The translations under genes were made by a program, and so were the position numbers. Of a stretch of 64,000 nucleotides of DNA, positions 1 through 7,995 are shown in pieces. The first letter of the stretch is position 1. Each line of letters opens with the position of its first letter. The notes beneath the pieces are model-generated. The model worked only from the letters and a program-made list of their open reading frames with translations, had not been told where the DNA came from and made no database searches. The stretch is from an uncultured Blautia sp. (GTDB lineage: Bacteria; Bacillota; Clostridia; Lachnospirales; Lachnospiraceae), in assembly GCF_947654165.1 (NCBI RefSeq), contig NZ_CANTKB010000010.1, positions 62,001 through 126,000 of the forward strand, read 5' to 3'.

Positions 1-1
1 T

Positions 2-412
2 TTTATCAGAGGCAATGCACTGGTAGGAGAAGGAGCAGTAGTAGGAAACTCTACAGAATTAAAAAATGTGATCTTGTTTGATAAGGTACAGGTGCCTCAT
101 TACAATTATGTGGGAGATTCGATTCTGGGATATAAATCTCACATGGGTGCAGGCTCCATTACATCCAATGTTAAATCCGATAAAAAACTGGTGGTTGTAA
201 AGGGAAAAGACCAGAAAATCGAGACCGGACTGAAAAAGTTTGGTGCTATGCTGGGAGATGAGGTAGAAGTGGGATGCGGTTCTGTATTAAATCCCGGTAC
301 TGTGGTGGGAAGTCACAGCAATATCTATCCCCTGTCTTCCGTAAGAGGGGTTGTTCCGGCAAACAGCATTTATAAAAATAAAAACGAAATAGTAGAGAAA
401 AACGAAGCATAA
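2..412 (+). CDS. Hexapeptide-repeat (left-handed beta-helix) transferase, C-terminal part
   Basis: The gene enters from the left edge, so only the last 136 residues are present and the frame is open from base 2. The visible part has the spaced Gly/Val/Ala pattern of a left-handed beta-helix (for example GNALVGEGAVVGNST, then VGDSILGYKSHMGAGS and DEVEVGCGSVLNPGTVVG), as in the acyltransferase half of GlmU and related nucleotide-sugar pyrophosphorylases. Such helices bind acyl-CoA or place a sugar nucleotide. The catalytic N-terminus lies outside the window, so the substrate cannot be named; a GlmU-like UDP-GlcNAc pyrophosphorylase is the best guess. The gene ends just before a hairpin shared with the convergent neighbour. 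Confidence 0.7.
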   Translation, partial: FIRGNALVGEGAVVGNSTELKNVILFDKVQVPHYNYVGDSILGYKSHMGAGSITSNVKSDKKLVVVKGKDQKIETGLKKFGAMLGDEVEVGCGSVLNPGTVVGSHSNIYPLSSVRGVVPANSIYKNKNEIVEKNEA

Positions 413-456
413 AAAGAGAGGGGCAGGCTCATCAGACAGAGCCGGCCTCTCTCTTT
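413..456. terminator. Bidirectional terminator hairpin
   Basis: AAAGAGAGGGGCAGGCTC pairs with GAGCCGGCCTCTCTCTTT around the loop ATCAGACA, with two mismatches. A-rich sequence on the left and a short T/A run on the right let it end both convergent genes. It overlaps the stop codon of the minus-strand gene. Confidence 0.75.
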
Positions 457-1204
457 AAATTTGAAAGATCGCATAACGAATCAAATACAAAAGAAGCAAA
501 TGTGCGGGATAGAAGAGATAAAAAAAGTATTTTATTCCTTTTCCCTTCCGGAAATTATAGAGGTTTATGGGGATAAAGGCCAGGCAGGCAACAGGCTCCC
601 ATAAAAGTGCCAGACAGCCAGCAATGGTTTTTTCCAGTGGATAAAAATAAAACAAATAGAGCACAAGGATCAGGACAATACCCTTCCAGTTATAATCAGC
701 ATGAAACAGATACCCTGCCAGCAGTCCAAGGAAGGCAGGAACCAGACAGAGTGCAGGATGAATCCGTCTGATCTGTTCGATTCCCCATATGGTGAGAAAT
801 CCAAAAAGCAAGGTAAACATGACATTCTGATAAGAAAACTCCAGAAATGTTCCCCGGAAACAAAGATCAAAAGGGATTTCAGATATTAGTGCAAACAGAA
901 AAAGCCTTAAAGCATATTTTTTTCGGTTGGAGGTATGGAAAAAACCTTCTACCAGAAGAAAACAAAAAATAGGAAAAGCAATCCGCCCGATCTGCCGGAG
1001 AACACGGTCTGTCTGGTAGGCCAGAAGACTGGCTTCGTAAGAAAGTGCTGTGGCAAGATGCTGGTTATAAGATTGAATGATGCCACATTCCAGAATAACA
1101 GCTCCGATATGGTCTGTGAGCATGGTGAGCAAAGCAATCCATTTCAAAGTGCTTCCGGACAGTACAGGAGGAAGCAGTCCTCTCTTGTGATATTTAGAAA
1201 TCAT
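455..1204 (-). CDS. TraX-family membrane protein
   Basis: A 249-residue multi-pass membrane protein. The opening LKWIALLTMLTDHIGAV is the signature of the TraX family (PF05857), named after the F-pilin N-acetyltransferase but common as a chromosomal gene of unknown role in Firmicutes. Strings of hydrophobic segments (IGRIAFPIFCFLLVEGFF, LFLFALISEIPFDLCF, LILVLYLFYF) fit an acyltransferase-like integral membrane enzyme. The frame extends further upstream, but the ATG at 1204 is preferred because AGAGAGGA precedes it and the TraX signature starts shortly after. It is convergent with the first gene and divergent from the hydrogenase. The substrate is unknown. Confidence 0.8.
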   Translation of the reverse strand: MISKYHKRGLLPPVLSGSTLKWIALLTMLTDHIGAVILECGIIQSYNQHLATALSYEASLLAYQTDRVLRQIGRIAFPIFCFLLVEGFFHTSNRKKYALRLFLFALISEIPFDLCFRGTFLEFSYQNVMFTLLFGFLTIWGIEQIRRIHPALCLVPAFLGLLAGYLFHADYNWKGIVLILVLYLFYFYPLEKTIAGCLALLWEPVACLAFIPINLYNFRKGKGIKYFFYLFYPAHLLLLYLIRYAIFQI

Positions 1205-1308
1205 GAAACAGTCCTCTCTTTTTATGGTTATAGAATGATAAAAAACCACACTTTTGGGTTCAGTATAGCATAGAAAAATCATGTATGGAATAAAATACTT
1301 GAATTTCC

Positions 1309-1337
1309 TTGCAAAGATTCTGGAAAATGTATATGAT
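1309..1337 (+). promoter_or_regulatory. Predicted sigma-A promoter of the hydrogenase gene
   Basis: TTGCAA (1309-1314), a 17-base spacer and TATGAT (1332-1337) lie about 30 bases before the hydrogenase start codon. Read by eye against the sigma-A consensus. Confidence 0.5.
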
Positions 1338-1369
1338 TATCCTAATAAACTTTGGAAAGGAAAGATAAA

Positions 1370-2875
1370 ATGAGAGGTTTAGATACAAACGTGAAAAGAA
1401 TAAGAAGGAAGGTGTTTAAGGAAATCGCCAGAGTTGGTTTTGAATCAGAGCCGGAAACCCTGGTAGCAGATATTGAGGCCATTCCTTATGAAATCGTAAA
1501 AGAGCGTGCTTCCTACAGAGAGAGCATTTACCGGGAACGTGCGGTTGCCAGCGAAAGAGTACGCCTTGCCATGGGAATGTCCCTGCGTCCGGAAAACACA
1601 GCCGTTCATATTACATCCGGTCTGGAAGCCAGCAATATCGATGAAAAATATTATGAACCGCCTCTTATGCAGGTGATTCCTTCTGCCTGTGACGCTTGTG
1701 AGCCGAAAATGTATGAGGTATCCAATATGTGCAGGGGGTGTGTGGCACATCCGTGTAAAGAAGTATGTCCGAAAGGTGCCATCCGCATTGTCAAAGGAAA
1801 ATCTGTTATCGACCAGGAAAAATGTATCAAATGTGGAAAATGTAAAGCCGTATGTCCTTATGATGCTATTGCAAAAAAAGAGCGTCCCTGTGCAAGAGCC
1901 TGTGGGGTCAATGCCATTGAAAGTGATGAGATGGGCAGAGCAAGGATTAACAATGATAAATGCGTATCCTGCGGAATGTGTATGGTAAACTGTCCGTTTG
2001 GTGCAATCTCCGACAAATCCCAGATTTTCCAGCTGGCACATGCACTCAAAGAAGGAAAGCAGATTATCGCAGAAGTGGCACCGGCTTTTGTGGGACAGTT
2101 TGGTGCAGATGTGACACCGAGAAAGCTAAAAGCTGCTCTGTTGGAACTGGGATTTTCAGAGGTGTATGAGGTGGCTCTCGGGGCTGACATCGGCGCTGTT
2201 TCAGAAGCCCATCACTATGCAGAAAAAGTAGTGACAAAAGAACTTCCGTTCCTGCTTACATCCTGTTGTCCGTCCTGGAGTATGATGGCTAAGAAATTTT
2301 TCCCGGATATGATCGAGAATATTTCCCAGGAATTAACTCCTATGGTTGCCACTGCAAGAACCATTAAGAAGGAATATCCGGATGCAAAAGTTGTTTTCAT
2401 CGGACCATGTGCTTCCAAGAAACTGGAGGCTTCCAGAAAAGATGTGAGAAGTGATGTTGATTTTGTTATCACTTTTGAAGAACTGGCAGGTATGTTTGAG
2501 GCGAAAAACATTGATCCGGCAGCCTGTGAGGGAGATTCTTCTTTCCACAATGCAACAGCAGCAGGACGTGGTTATGCAGTAGCCGGTGGTGTTGCAAGTG
2601 CAGTGGAAGCATGCTTAAAGGCATACTATCCGGATGTGGATGTTCATATTGAGCATGCCGAAGGATTGACCGAGTGCAAAAAAATTCTGACTCAGGCAAA
2701 AGCAGGGAAATTAAATGGATGTCTGATCGAAGGAATGGGATGTCCCGGCGGCTGTATGGCAGGTGCGGGAACCAATGCACCATTGGCAAAAGCAGCGGCG
2801 GAATTAAAGAAATATCAGAAAGCCTCTACGACACAGCTTCCGTCTCCGGAGTTGGCAGAAATTCAGTTAGATTAA
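1370..2875 (+). CDS. Monomeric [FeFe] hydrogenase
   Basis: 501 residues from the ATG at 1370, which follows GGAAAGGAAAG. The enzyme makes or consumes H2 at the H-cluster, probably disposing of ferredoxin electrons. N-terminal cysteine motifs for [4Fe-4S] clusters run from about residue 105 (CDACEP, CRGC..PC..VCP, CIKCGKCKAVCP, CVSCGMCMVNCP). The three H-cluster signatures follow: TSCCPSW near residue 297, GPCASKKLE near 345 and EGMGCPGGCMAG near 453. The GPCASKKLE form rather than MPCxxK points to the group B-like monomeric enzymes of Clostridia. No HydEFG maturases or bifurcating partner subunits are adjacent, so maturation genes must lie elsewhere. It is a single-gene unit with its own promoter and terminator. 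Confidence 0.93.
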   Translation: MRGLDTNVKRIRRKVFKEIARVGFESEPETLVADIEAIPYEIVKERASYRESIYRERAVASERVRLAMGMSLRPENTAVHITSGLEASNIDEKYYEPPLMQVIPSACDACEPKMYEVSNMCRGCVAHPCKEVCPKGAIRIVKGKSVIDQEKCIKCGKCKAVCPYDAIAKKERPCARACGVNAIESDEMGRARINNDKCVSCGMCMVNCPFGAISDKSQIFQLAHALKEGKQIIAEVAPAFVGQFGADVTPRKLKAALLELGFSEVYEVALGADIGAVSEAHHYAEKVVTKELPFLLTSCCPSWSMMAKKFFPDMIENISQELTPMVATARTIKKEYPDAKVVFIGPCASKKLEASRKDVRSDVDFVITFEELAGMFEAKNIDPAACEGDSSFHNATAAGRGYAVAGGVASAVEACLKAYYPDVDVHIEHAEGLTECKKILTQAKAGKLNGCLIEGMGCPGGCMAGAGTNAPLAKAAAELKKYQKASTTQLPSPELAEIQLD

Positions 2876-2887
2876 GAAAAAGACAGG

Positions 2888-2929
2888 AAAGAACCATGAG
2901 CTGAATCATACAGCTTGTGGTTCTTTTTT
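2888..2929 (+). terminator. Rho-independent terminator after the hydrogenase
   Basis: AAAGAACCATGAGCTG pairs with CAGCTTGTGGTTCTTT across a short loop (one wobble), followed by a T-run. Confidence 0.88.
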
Positions 2930-2935
2930 GCATTT

Positions 2936-2991
2936 CTTAAGAAAATCTTTAAAATTGCGTCCAAGTTTTCTTAAACTCTGTTGCCTACAAT
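2936..2991 (+). promoter_or_regulatory. Candidate response-regulator box and promoter of the glycolipid operon
   Basis: CTTAAG (2936-2941), five bases, CTTTAA (2947-2952), with another CTTAAA at 2970-2975, ahead of a -10-like TACAAT (2986-2991). No good -35 hexamer is at the expected distance, which suits an activator-dependent promoter. The hexamer-N5-hexamer arrangement is typical of OmpR/PhoB-type regulators such as CiaR. A very similar element lies at 12863. Regulator and function are inference. Confidence 0.4.
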
Positions 2992-3038
2992 AGAAACAGA
3001 TCAGAAAAGAAACAGAAGAAGAAAAGGGGGAAACCTTT

Positions 3039-4310
3039 ATGAAGATATTATTGACAACAGACTGGTATCAGCCGGTGGTAAACGGCGTGGTCACTTCTAT
3101 TGTAAATCTAAAAAGAGAGTTAGAAGAACGAGGACATGAAGTGAGGATTCTTACACTTTCCAGAACTTACGAATCCTACAAAAAAGAAGAAATATATTAT
3201 ATAAAATCCATAAATCTGGAAAAAATCTATCCCAATGTAAGAGCAGTCCTTCCACACAGGGAAGCATTGATAGAGGAAATTGTCTGCTGGAACCCGGATA
3301 TTGTACATTCCCAGTGTGAATTTATGACATTTTCTTATGCAGTGAAGATCAGCAAAAAATGCGGATGCCCGCTGCTGCATACCTACCACACGATTTATGA
3401 AGATTATCTGCATTATTTTCCGGGAAATCTTGCAAAATACCGTACAGGAGCAGAATTGGAGAGAAAAATTGTTGCAGGATTTTCCAGATATGTATTAGGG
3501 AAAACAGATCAGGTGATTGTGCCTACGGAAAAAGTGGAAAAAATCCTGGAGAAATACAAGGTGGAAGAGTCGGTTTCCGTGATTCCTTCAGGGATTGAGC
3601 TGAGTGCTTTCCAGGTTAGGTTGACGAAGGAAGAAAAACAAAGAAGAAGAGAAGAACTTGGAATTCCTCAAGATCATAAAGTCCTGGTAAGCATAGGAAG
3701 ACTGGCAAAAGAGAAAAATTTGGAAGAGATTCTACGCTATTTTGCACAGATGAAAAATGAAGAAGAGAAAATGGATCTGAGCCTTTTGATCGTAGGAGAC
3801 GGTCCGGACAGGGGACGTCTGGAACAGATTACAAAAGAGCTGGATTTGACAAAATATGTGATATTTACAGGGATGGTTGCACCTGAAAAAGTACCGGAGT
3901 ATTACCAGCTTGGAGATGTATTTGTCTGTGCATCCAACAGTGAGACACAGGGAATCACCTATATAGAAGCTATGGCCAGCGGGCTTCCGGCACTTTGCAG
4001 AAAGGACGACTGTCTGAAGCAAGTGATCTCAGACGGATATAATGGTTTTCAGTACGAAAATTATGAATATTTCCGGATGCATTTGTATTATATCATGGAA
4101 CAGGAAGAGAGGAGAGCCCAGATGGGAGGTTGTGCTGCACAGACAGCGAAGCTTTATTCTACCTGGAATTTCTGTACCATGGCAGAACGGTTATACAAAG
4201 AGGTTCTGGTACGTCAGGCAAGAGAACGTGCAGGAAAGGAACAGGAAACATCGAATTGGGGTTTGTCCTTTGGATGGGGCAAGAGAAATATGCTGAGAAG
4301 AGGAGTATGA
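3039..4310 (+). CDS. GT4-family glycosyltransferase (diacylglycerol glucosyltransferase-like)
   Basis: 423 residues with the two Rossmann lobes of a GT-B enzyme. The N-terminal MKILLTTDWYQPVVNGVV followed by LKRELEERGHEV is typical of the acceptor lobe of GT4 enzymes. The donor lobe shows VSIGRLAKEKNLEEIL, VGDGPDRGRLE, and the EX7E-type site in SETQGITYIEAMASGLPA. The opening and the pairing with a second GT resemble 1,2-diacylglycerol 3-glucosyltransferases, which start membrane glycolipid synthesis at the inner face of the membrane. Acceptor identity is inference. A basic tail (GWGKRNMLRRG) may bind membrane. The next gene starts 4 bases after the stop, so the two are probably translated together. 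Confidence 0.85.
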   Translation: MKILLTTDWYQPVVNGVVTSIVNLKRELEERGHEVRILTLSRTYESYKKEEIYYIKSINLEKIYPNVRAVLPHREALIEEIVCWNPDIVHSQCEFMTFSYAVKISKKCGCPLLHTYHTIYEDYLHYFPGNLAKYRTGAELERKIVAGFSRYVLGKTDQVIVPTEKVEKILEKYKVEESVSVIPSGIELSAFQVRLTKEEKQRRREELGIPQDHKVLVSIGRLAKEKNLEEILRYFAQMKNEEEKMDLSLLIVGDGPDRGRLEQITKELDLTKYVIFTGMVAPEKVPEYYQLGDVFVCASNSETQGITYIEAMASGLPALCRKDDCLKQVISDGYNGFQYENYEYFRMHLYYIMEQEERRAQMGGCAAQTAKLYSTWNFCTMAERLYKEVLVRQARERAGKEQETSNWGLSFGWGKRNMLRRGV

Positions 4311-4314
4311 GGGT

Positions 4315-5433
4315 ATGAGAACGATCAATATGTTATCAAAAGCAGATATGGTAAAGGGACAAGGGGTATTGTCTGCACATGATGAACAGGTGGCACTTGC
4401 AAAAAAAGTCATGGCAGGAGGTGCCAGGGTTTTGGAGAATAAGAAAATTGCAGAAGGAATCACCCACTACCATTCCATCAATCCGGAATTTTATCTTTCT
4501 ATTTCAAAGGCAAAGGCACAGGGGGCAGCCGTGGGCTATGTCCATTTTCTTCCGGAAACCGTAGAAAACAGTATTTCTCTTCCGAGATTTGCAAAGAATC
4601 TTTTTTACAAGTATATGATTTCGTTTTATAAAAGAATGGATTATCTGGTAACCGTTAATCCGGTTTTTATTGAGAAGTTAGCAGCTTATGGGATTGGTGC
4701 AGATAAGGTGACCTATATTCCCAACGTGGTTTCAGAAGAATGTTTTTATCCTCTTCCAAAAGAAAAAAGAGAGGCTGTACGAAGAAAATACCGTATTCCG
4801 GAGGAACGATTTACGGTTCTTTGTGTAGGACAGCTTCAAAAGAGAAAAGGTGTTTTCGATTTTGTAGAGATTGCAAAAAGAATGCCGGAGTGTCAGTTTG
4901 TCTGGGCAGGAGGATTTTCTTTCGGAAAACTTTCGGAGGGATATGAAGAAATCCGAGGTATGATGAAACATCTGCCTGCCAATGTGAAATTCCTTGGAAT
5001 CGTGGACAGAAAGAAGATGAATGAAATTTATAATATGGCAGATATGATGTTTTTGCCTTCTTATGAAGAATTGTTTCCTATGACAATTCTGGAGTCCATG
5101 AACTGTGCATTGCCTGTTCTTGTGCGGGATCTTCCGATCTATGATCCGATTCTTTTTGACCATGCACTGCGGGGACGGCACAAAGGAGAATTTATCTCCG
5201 TGATCAGACAGCTAAAAGATGATCCGGTGTTTTATCAGCAAAGTGCCCATGCCTCCTATGAGGGACATCTGCGGTACAGCAGGGAAACGGTAGGTGCCAT
5301 GTGGAAACAGTTTTATGAGAGAGTCTTTTTGGAAGAGGAAGAAAAGAAACGTCAGAAGGCCAGCGGCAAATGGAACAGAAGAGCCAGAAAGGATGCATAT
5401 ATATGGACAAACAAAAGACAGCAATATATCTGA
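4315..5433 (+). CDS. GT4-family glycosyltransferase (second glycolipid sugar transfer)
   Basis: 372 residues. The N-terminus (MLSKADMVKGQGVLSAHDEQVALAKKV split across the acceptor lobe) is unlike the usual Gly-rich GT4 start but is typical of enzymes that add a second hexose to glucosyl-diacylglycerol, as CpoA does in streptococci. The donor lobe has LCVGQLQKRKGVFDF and the acid pair in YEELFPMTILESMNCALP. A Lys/Arg-rich tail could hold it at the membrane. The gene sits 4 bases after the first GT and its 3' end overlaps the start of the VTT membrane gene, so the three form one unit. The exact sugar is not readable from sequence. Confidence 0.82.
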   Translation: MRTINMLSKADMVKGQGVLSAHDEQVALAKKVMAGGARVLENKKIAEGITHYHSINPEFYLSISKAKAQGAAVGYVHFLPETVENSISLPRFAKNLFYKYMISFYKRMDYLVTVNPVFIEKLAAYGIGADKVTYIPNVVSEECFYPLPKEKREAVRRKYRIPEERFTVLCVGQLQKRKGVFDFVEIAKRMPECQFVWAGGFSFGKLSEGYEEIRGMMKHLPANVKFLGIVDRKKMNEIYNMADMMFLPSYEELFPMTILESMNCALPVLVRDLPIYDPILFDHALRGRHKGEFISVIRQLKDDPVFYQQSAHASYEGHLRYSRETVGAMWKQFYERVFLEEEEKKRQKASGKWNRRARKDAYIWTNKRQQYI

Positions 5434-5996
5434 ATCTTTGTACAGTCATGGGATTGGTGGGAATGGTCTGGTTTATCTGGTACGGGATTCAAAATCGCTT
5501 GTTCGTTTCTCAGGACGCACTGGAAGCATTTCTTGGAAAATTCGGACTGTTTGCACCTGCACTGTTTATACTGATTCAGATGGTGCAGGTAGTGATTCCC
5601 ATTCTTCCGGGAGCTATCGGATGTCTGGGCGGTGTATTGATCTTTGGTCCGGTCTGGGGATTTGTATATAATTATGTAGGGATTTCTATTGGATCGATCC
5701 TGGCGTTCTCATTGTCCAAATATTATGGAAAGCCATTTGTCCGGGGAATCATCGGACAGAAAAATTACGAAAAATACATTGGGTGGCTGGATAAAGGCAA
5801 GGGATTTGACCGGGCGTTTGCGGCAGCTATTTTCTTTCCGGCAGCTCCAGACGATTTGCTCTGTTATATAGCAGGACTTACAAAAATGTCTCTGAAAAAG
5901 TTTTCTGTGATTATTCTTCTTGGAAAACCTGGATCGATTTTCCTTTACAGCCTTGGATTGACAGGGATTATGGAACTTTTGAAGCATCTTTTTTAG
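5403..5996 (+). CDS. TVP38/TMEM64 (VTT/DedA-type) membrane protein
   Basis: 197 residues from the ATG at 5403 (AAAGGA upstream); a longer frame from 5370 lacks a ribosome binding site. The protein has a VTT domain: an N-terminal membrane helix, then LFILIQMVQVVIPILPGAI and a Gly-rich GVLIFGPVWGFVYN segment, then FFPAAPDDLLCYIAG with the proline/acid cluster found in DedA/VTT lipid scramblase-like proteins. It overlaps the preceding glycosyltransferase by 31 bases. The family includes undecaprenyl-phosphate and phospholipid translocases, so a role in flipping the glycolipid product is a reasonable inference but is not shown. Confidence 0.85.
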   Translation: MDKQKTAIYLNLCTVMGLVGMVWFIWYGIQNRLFVSQDALEAFLGKFGLFAPALFILIQMVQVVIPILPGAIGCLGGVLIFGPVWGFVYNYVGISIGSILAFSLSKYYGKPFVRGIIGQKNYEKYIGWLDKGKGFDRAFAAAIFFPAAPDDLLCYIAGLTKMSLKKFSVIILLGKPGSIFLYSLGLTGIMELLKHLF

Positions 5997-6078
5997 AAAT
6001 ACAAAAATAACTCTGGATTTTTTTGTCACTTTGTGAGAGAATATTCATGAGTAAGGCGTTAAAAATTTGACGCACTTT

Positions 6079-6092
6079 AAGTATATATACTT
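6079..6092. promoter_or_regulatory. Perfect palindrome before the Fe-S scaffold gene
   Basis: AAGTATATATACTT is a perfect 14-base palindrome ending just before the AAAGGAG of the next gene, and GCGT...ACGC flanks the region just upstream. It could be an operator or a short 5'-UTR hairpin. No regulator is identified. Confidence 0.35.
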
Positions 6093-6107
6093 GAAAGGAG
6101 TTTTAAA

Positions 6108-6800
6108 ATGATTTATTCACATGAAGTAGAAAAAATGTGTCCAGTAGCTCAGGGTGTAAACCACGGGGCAGCTCCAATCCCGGAAGAAGCAAAATGGGTA
6201 AAAGCAAAAGAAATCAAAGATATTTCAGGTTTAACACATGGTGTTGGCTGGTGTGCTCCACAGCAGGGTGCTTGTAAGCTGACTTTAAATGTAAAGGACG
6301 GAATCATTCAGGAAGCATTAGTTGAGACACTGGGATGTTCAGGTATGACTCATTCAGCAGCTATGGCTTCTGAAATTTTACCGGGAAGAACTTTATTAGA
6401 AGCATTAAACACAGACTTAGTATGTGATGCTATCAACACAGCTATGAGAGAATTATTCCTTCAGATTGTTTATGGACGTACACAGAGTGCATTCTCTGAA
6501 GACGGACTTCCAATCGGAGCTGGTCTGGAAGACTTAGGAAAAGGTTTAAGATCTCAGGTTGGTACTATGTACGGAACATTAAAGAAAGGTCCTCGTTACC
6601 TGGAAATGGCAGAAGGTTACGTTACAGGAATCGCATTAGACGAAGAAGACCAGATCATTGGTTATAAATTCGTAAACCTTGGTAAATTCACAGATTTCGT
6701 TAAGAAAGGTGATGAACCAAACGTTGCTTGGGAAAAAGCTCAGGGTCAGTACGGACGTGTTGCTGATGCTGTTAAGATTATCGACCCAAGAGAAGAGTAA
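6108..6800 (+). CDS. Iron-sulfur cluster assembly scaffold protein (IscU/NifU-like)
   Basis: 230 residues. WCAPQQGACKLTLNVKDGIIQEA and ETLGCSGMTHSAAMASEILPG match the NifU_N/IscU scaffold fold, with cysteines at the cluster-binding positions. The protein is longer than classic IscU (about 130 residues) and carries a C-terminal extension (LGKFTDFVKKG...YGRVADAVKI). It lies 46 bases before the GGGtGRT gene and shares its strong bias for GGT, GTT, GCT and CGT codons, unlike the genes on either side. It likely builds Fe-S clusters for abundant anaerobic enzymes; no sufS or other partner is adjacent. AAAGGAG precedes the ATG. Confidence 0.85.
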   Translation: MIYSHEVEKMCPVAQGVNHGAAPIPEEAKWVKAKEIKDISGLTHGVGWCAPQQGACKLTLNVKDGIIQEALVETLGCSGMTHSAAMASEILPGRTLLEALNTDLVCDAINTAMRELFLQIVYGRTQSAFSEDGLPIGAGLEDLGKGLRSQVGTMYGTLKKGPRYLEMAEGYVTGIALDEEDQIIGYKFVNLGKFTDFVKKGDEPNVAWEKAQGQYGRVADAVKIIDPREE

Positions 6801-6846
6801 TCAGACAAAACGCCACAAAAGGTAATTATTATAGGAGGATTTCATA

Positions 6847-7857
6847 ATGGCTTTATTTGAATCATATGAAAGAAGAATTGATAAAATCAATCAGGTTTTA
6901 AATAGCTATGGTATTGCTTCTATTGAAGAAGCTGAAAAAATCACAAAAGACGCTGGATTAAACGTTTATGATATGATTAAAGGTATCCAGCCAATCTGTT
7001 TTGAGAACGCTTGCTGGGCTTACATTGTAGGTGCTGCAATCGCAATCAAAAAAGGCTGTACAAGAGCAGCTGACGCAGCAGCAGCAATCGGTGAAGGTCT
7101 TCAGGCTTTCTGTATCCCAGGTTCTGTAGCTGATCAGCGTAAAGTAGGTCTTGGACATGGTAATTTAGGAAAAATGTTACTGGAAGAAGACACAAAATGT
7201 TTCGCATTCTTAGCAGGACATGAATCTTTTGCAGCAGCAGAAGGTGCTATCGGTATCGCTGAGAAAGCAAACAAAGTTCGTAAAGAGCCTCTGCGTGTTA
7301 TCTTAAACGGTTTAGGAAAAGACGCTGCTCAGATCATTGCACGTATCAACGGATTTACATATGTTGAGACAGAATATGACTACTATACAGGCGAATTAAA
7401 AGAAGTATTCCGCAAATCCTACTCTGAAGGACTTCGTGCGAAAGTAAACTGCTACGGTGCAAACGATGTTCGTGAAGGTGTTGCTATCATGTGGAAAGAA
7501 GGCGTTGACGTTTCTATCACAGGTAACTCCACTAACCCAACACGTTTCCAGCATCCAGTTGCAGGTACATACAAAAAAGAATGTATCGAAGCTGGAAAGA
7601 AATACTTCTCTGTAGCATCCGGCGGTGGTACAGGACGTACTCTTCACCCAGACAACATGGCAGCAGGTCCTGCTTCCTACGGTATGACAGATACATTAGG
7701 ACGTATGCACTCTGATGCACAGTTCGCTGGTTCTTCTTCTGTACCGGCTCATGTTGAGATGATGGGACTTATCGGTGCAGGTAACAACCCAATGGTTGGT
7801 ATGACTGTAGCTGTTGCTGTTGCGATCGAAGAAGCAAAAAAAGAAGGTAAATTCTAA
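6847..7857 (+). CDS. GGGtGRT protein (conserved, function unknown)
   Basis: 336 residues carrying the family signature GGGTGRTLHPDNMAAGPASYG near residue 259 (PF14057). Other Gly-rich conserved stretches (GLGHGNLGKML, LAGHESFAAAEGA, ITGNSTNPTRFQHPVAGTY) suggest a globular cytoplasmic, perhaps nucleotide- or cofactor-binding protein. No signal peptide or membrane segment is visible. The family is commonly listed without a function. The gene follows a Fe-S scaffold in one unit, has an AGGAGG ribosome binding site and codon use like rpsB and tsf in this window, so the product is probably very abundant. A link to Fe-S cluster supply is inference from the neighbour. Confidence 0.88.
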   Translation: MALFESYERRIDKINQVLNSYGIASIEEAEKITKDAGLNVYDMIKGIQPICFENACWAYIVGAAIAIKKGCTRAADAAAAIGEGLQAFCIPGSVADQRKVGLGHGNLGKMLLEEDTKCFAFLAGHESFAAAEGAIGIAEKANKVRKEPLRVILNGLGKDAAQIIARINGFTYVETEYDYYTGELKEVFRKSYSEGLRAKVNCYGANDVREGVAIMWKEGVDVSITGNSTNPTRFQHPVAGTYKKECIEAGKKYFSVASGGGTGRTLHPDNMAAGPASYGMTDTLGRMHSDAQFAGSSSVPAHVEMMGLIGAGNNPMVGMTVAVAVAIEEAKKEGKF

Positions 7858-7873
7858 GAAAGTTAAACCAATT

Positions 7874-7921
7874 AAAAAAGCTATCCTGGTGGTCAATAAG
7901 ACTTCCAGGATAGCTTTTTTT
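7874..7921 (+). terminator. Strong rho-independent terminator
   Basis: AAAAAAGCTATCCTGG and CCAGGATAGCTTTTTT pair perfectly over 16 bases around a 15-base loop, ending the scaffold/GGGtGRT unit. The T-run is long. Confidence 0.95.
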
Positions 7922-7923
7922 GC

Positions 7924-7953
7924 GTGACATATTACAGCGTATTTTGCTATAAT
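7924..7953 (+). promoter_or_regulatory. Predicted promoter of the MATE gene
   Basis: GTGACA (7924-7929), an 18-base spacer and an extended -10 TGCTATAAT ending at 7953, directly after the upstream terminator. Confidence 0.55.
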
Positions 7954-7995
7954 GAAACCGTAAAGTGATTTTTAGTATGTAGAAGGAGAAAAAAC

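Noticed and set aside
1445..2190. Long minus-strand frames opposite the hydrogenase gene
   Set aside because: Antisense shadows of a gene with unmistakable H-cluster motifs.
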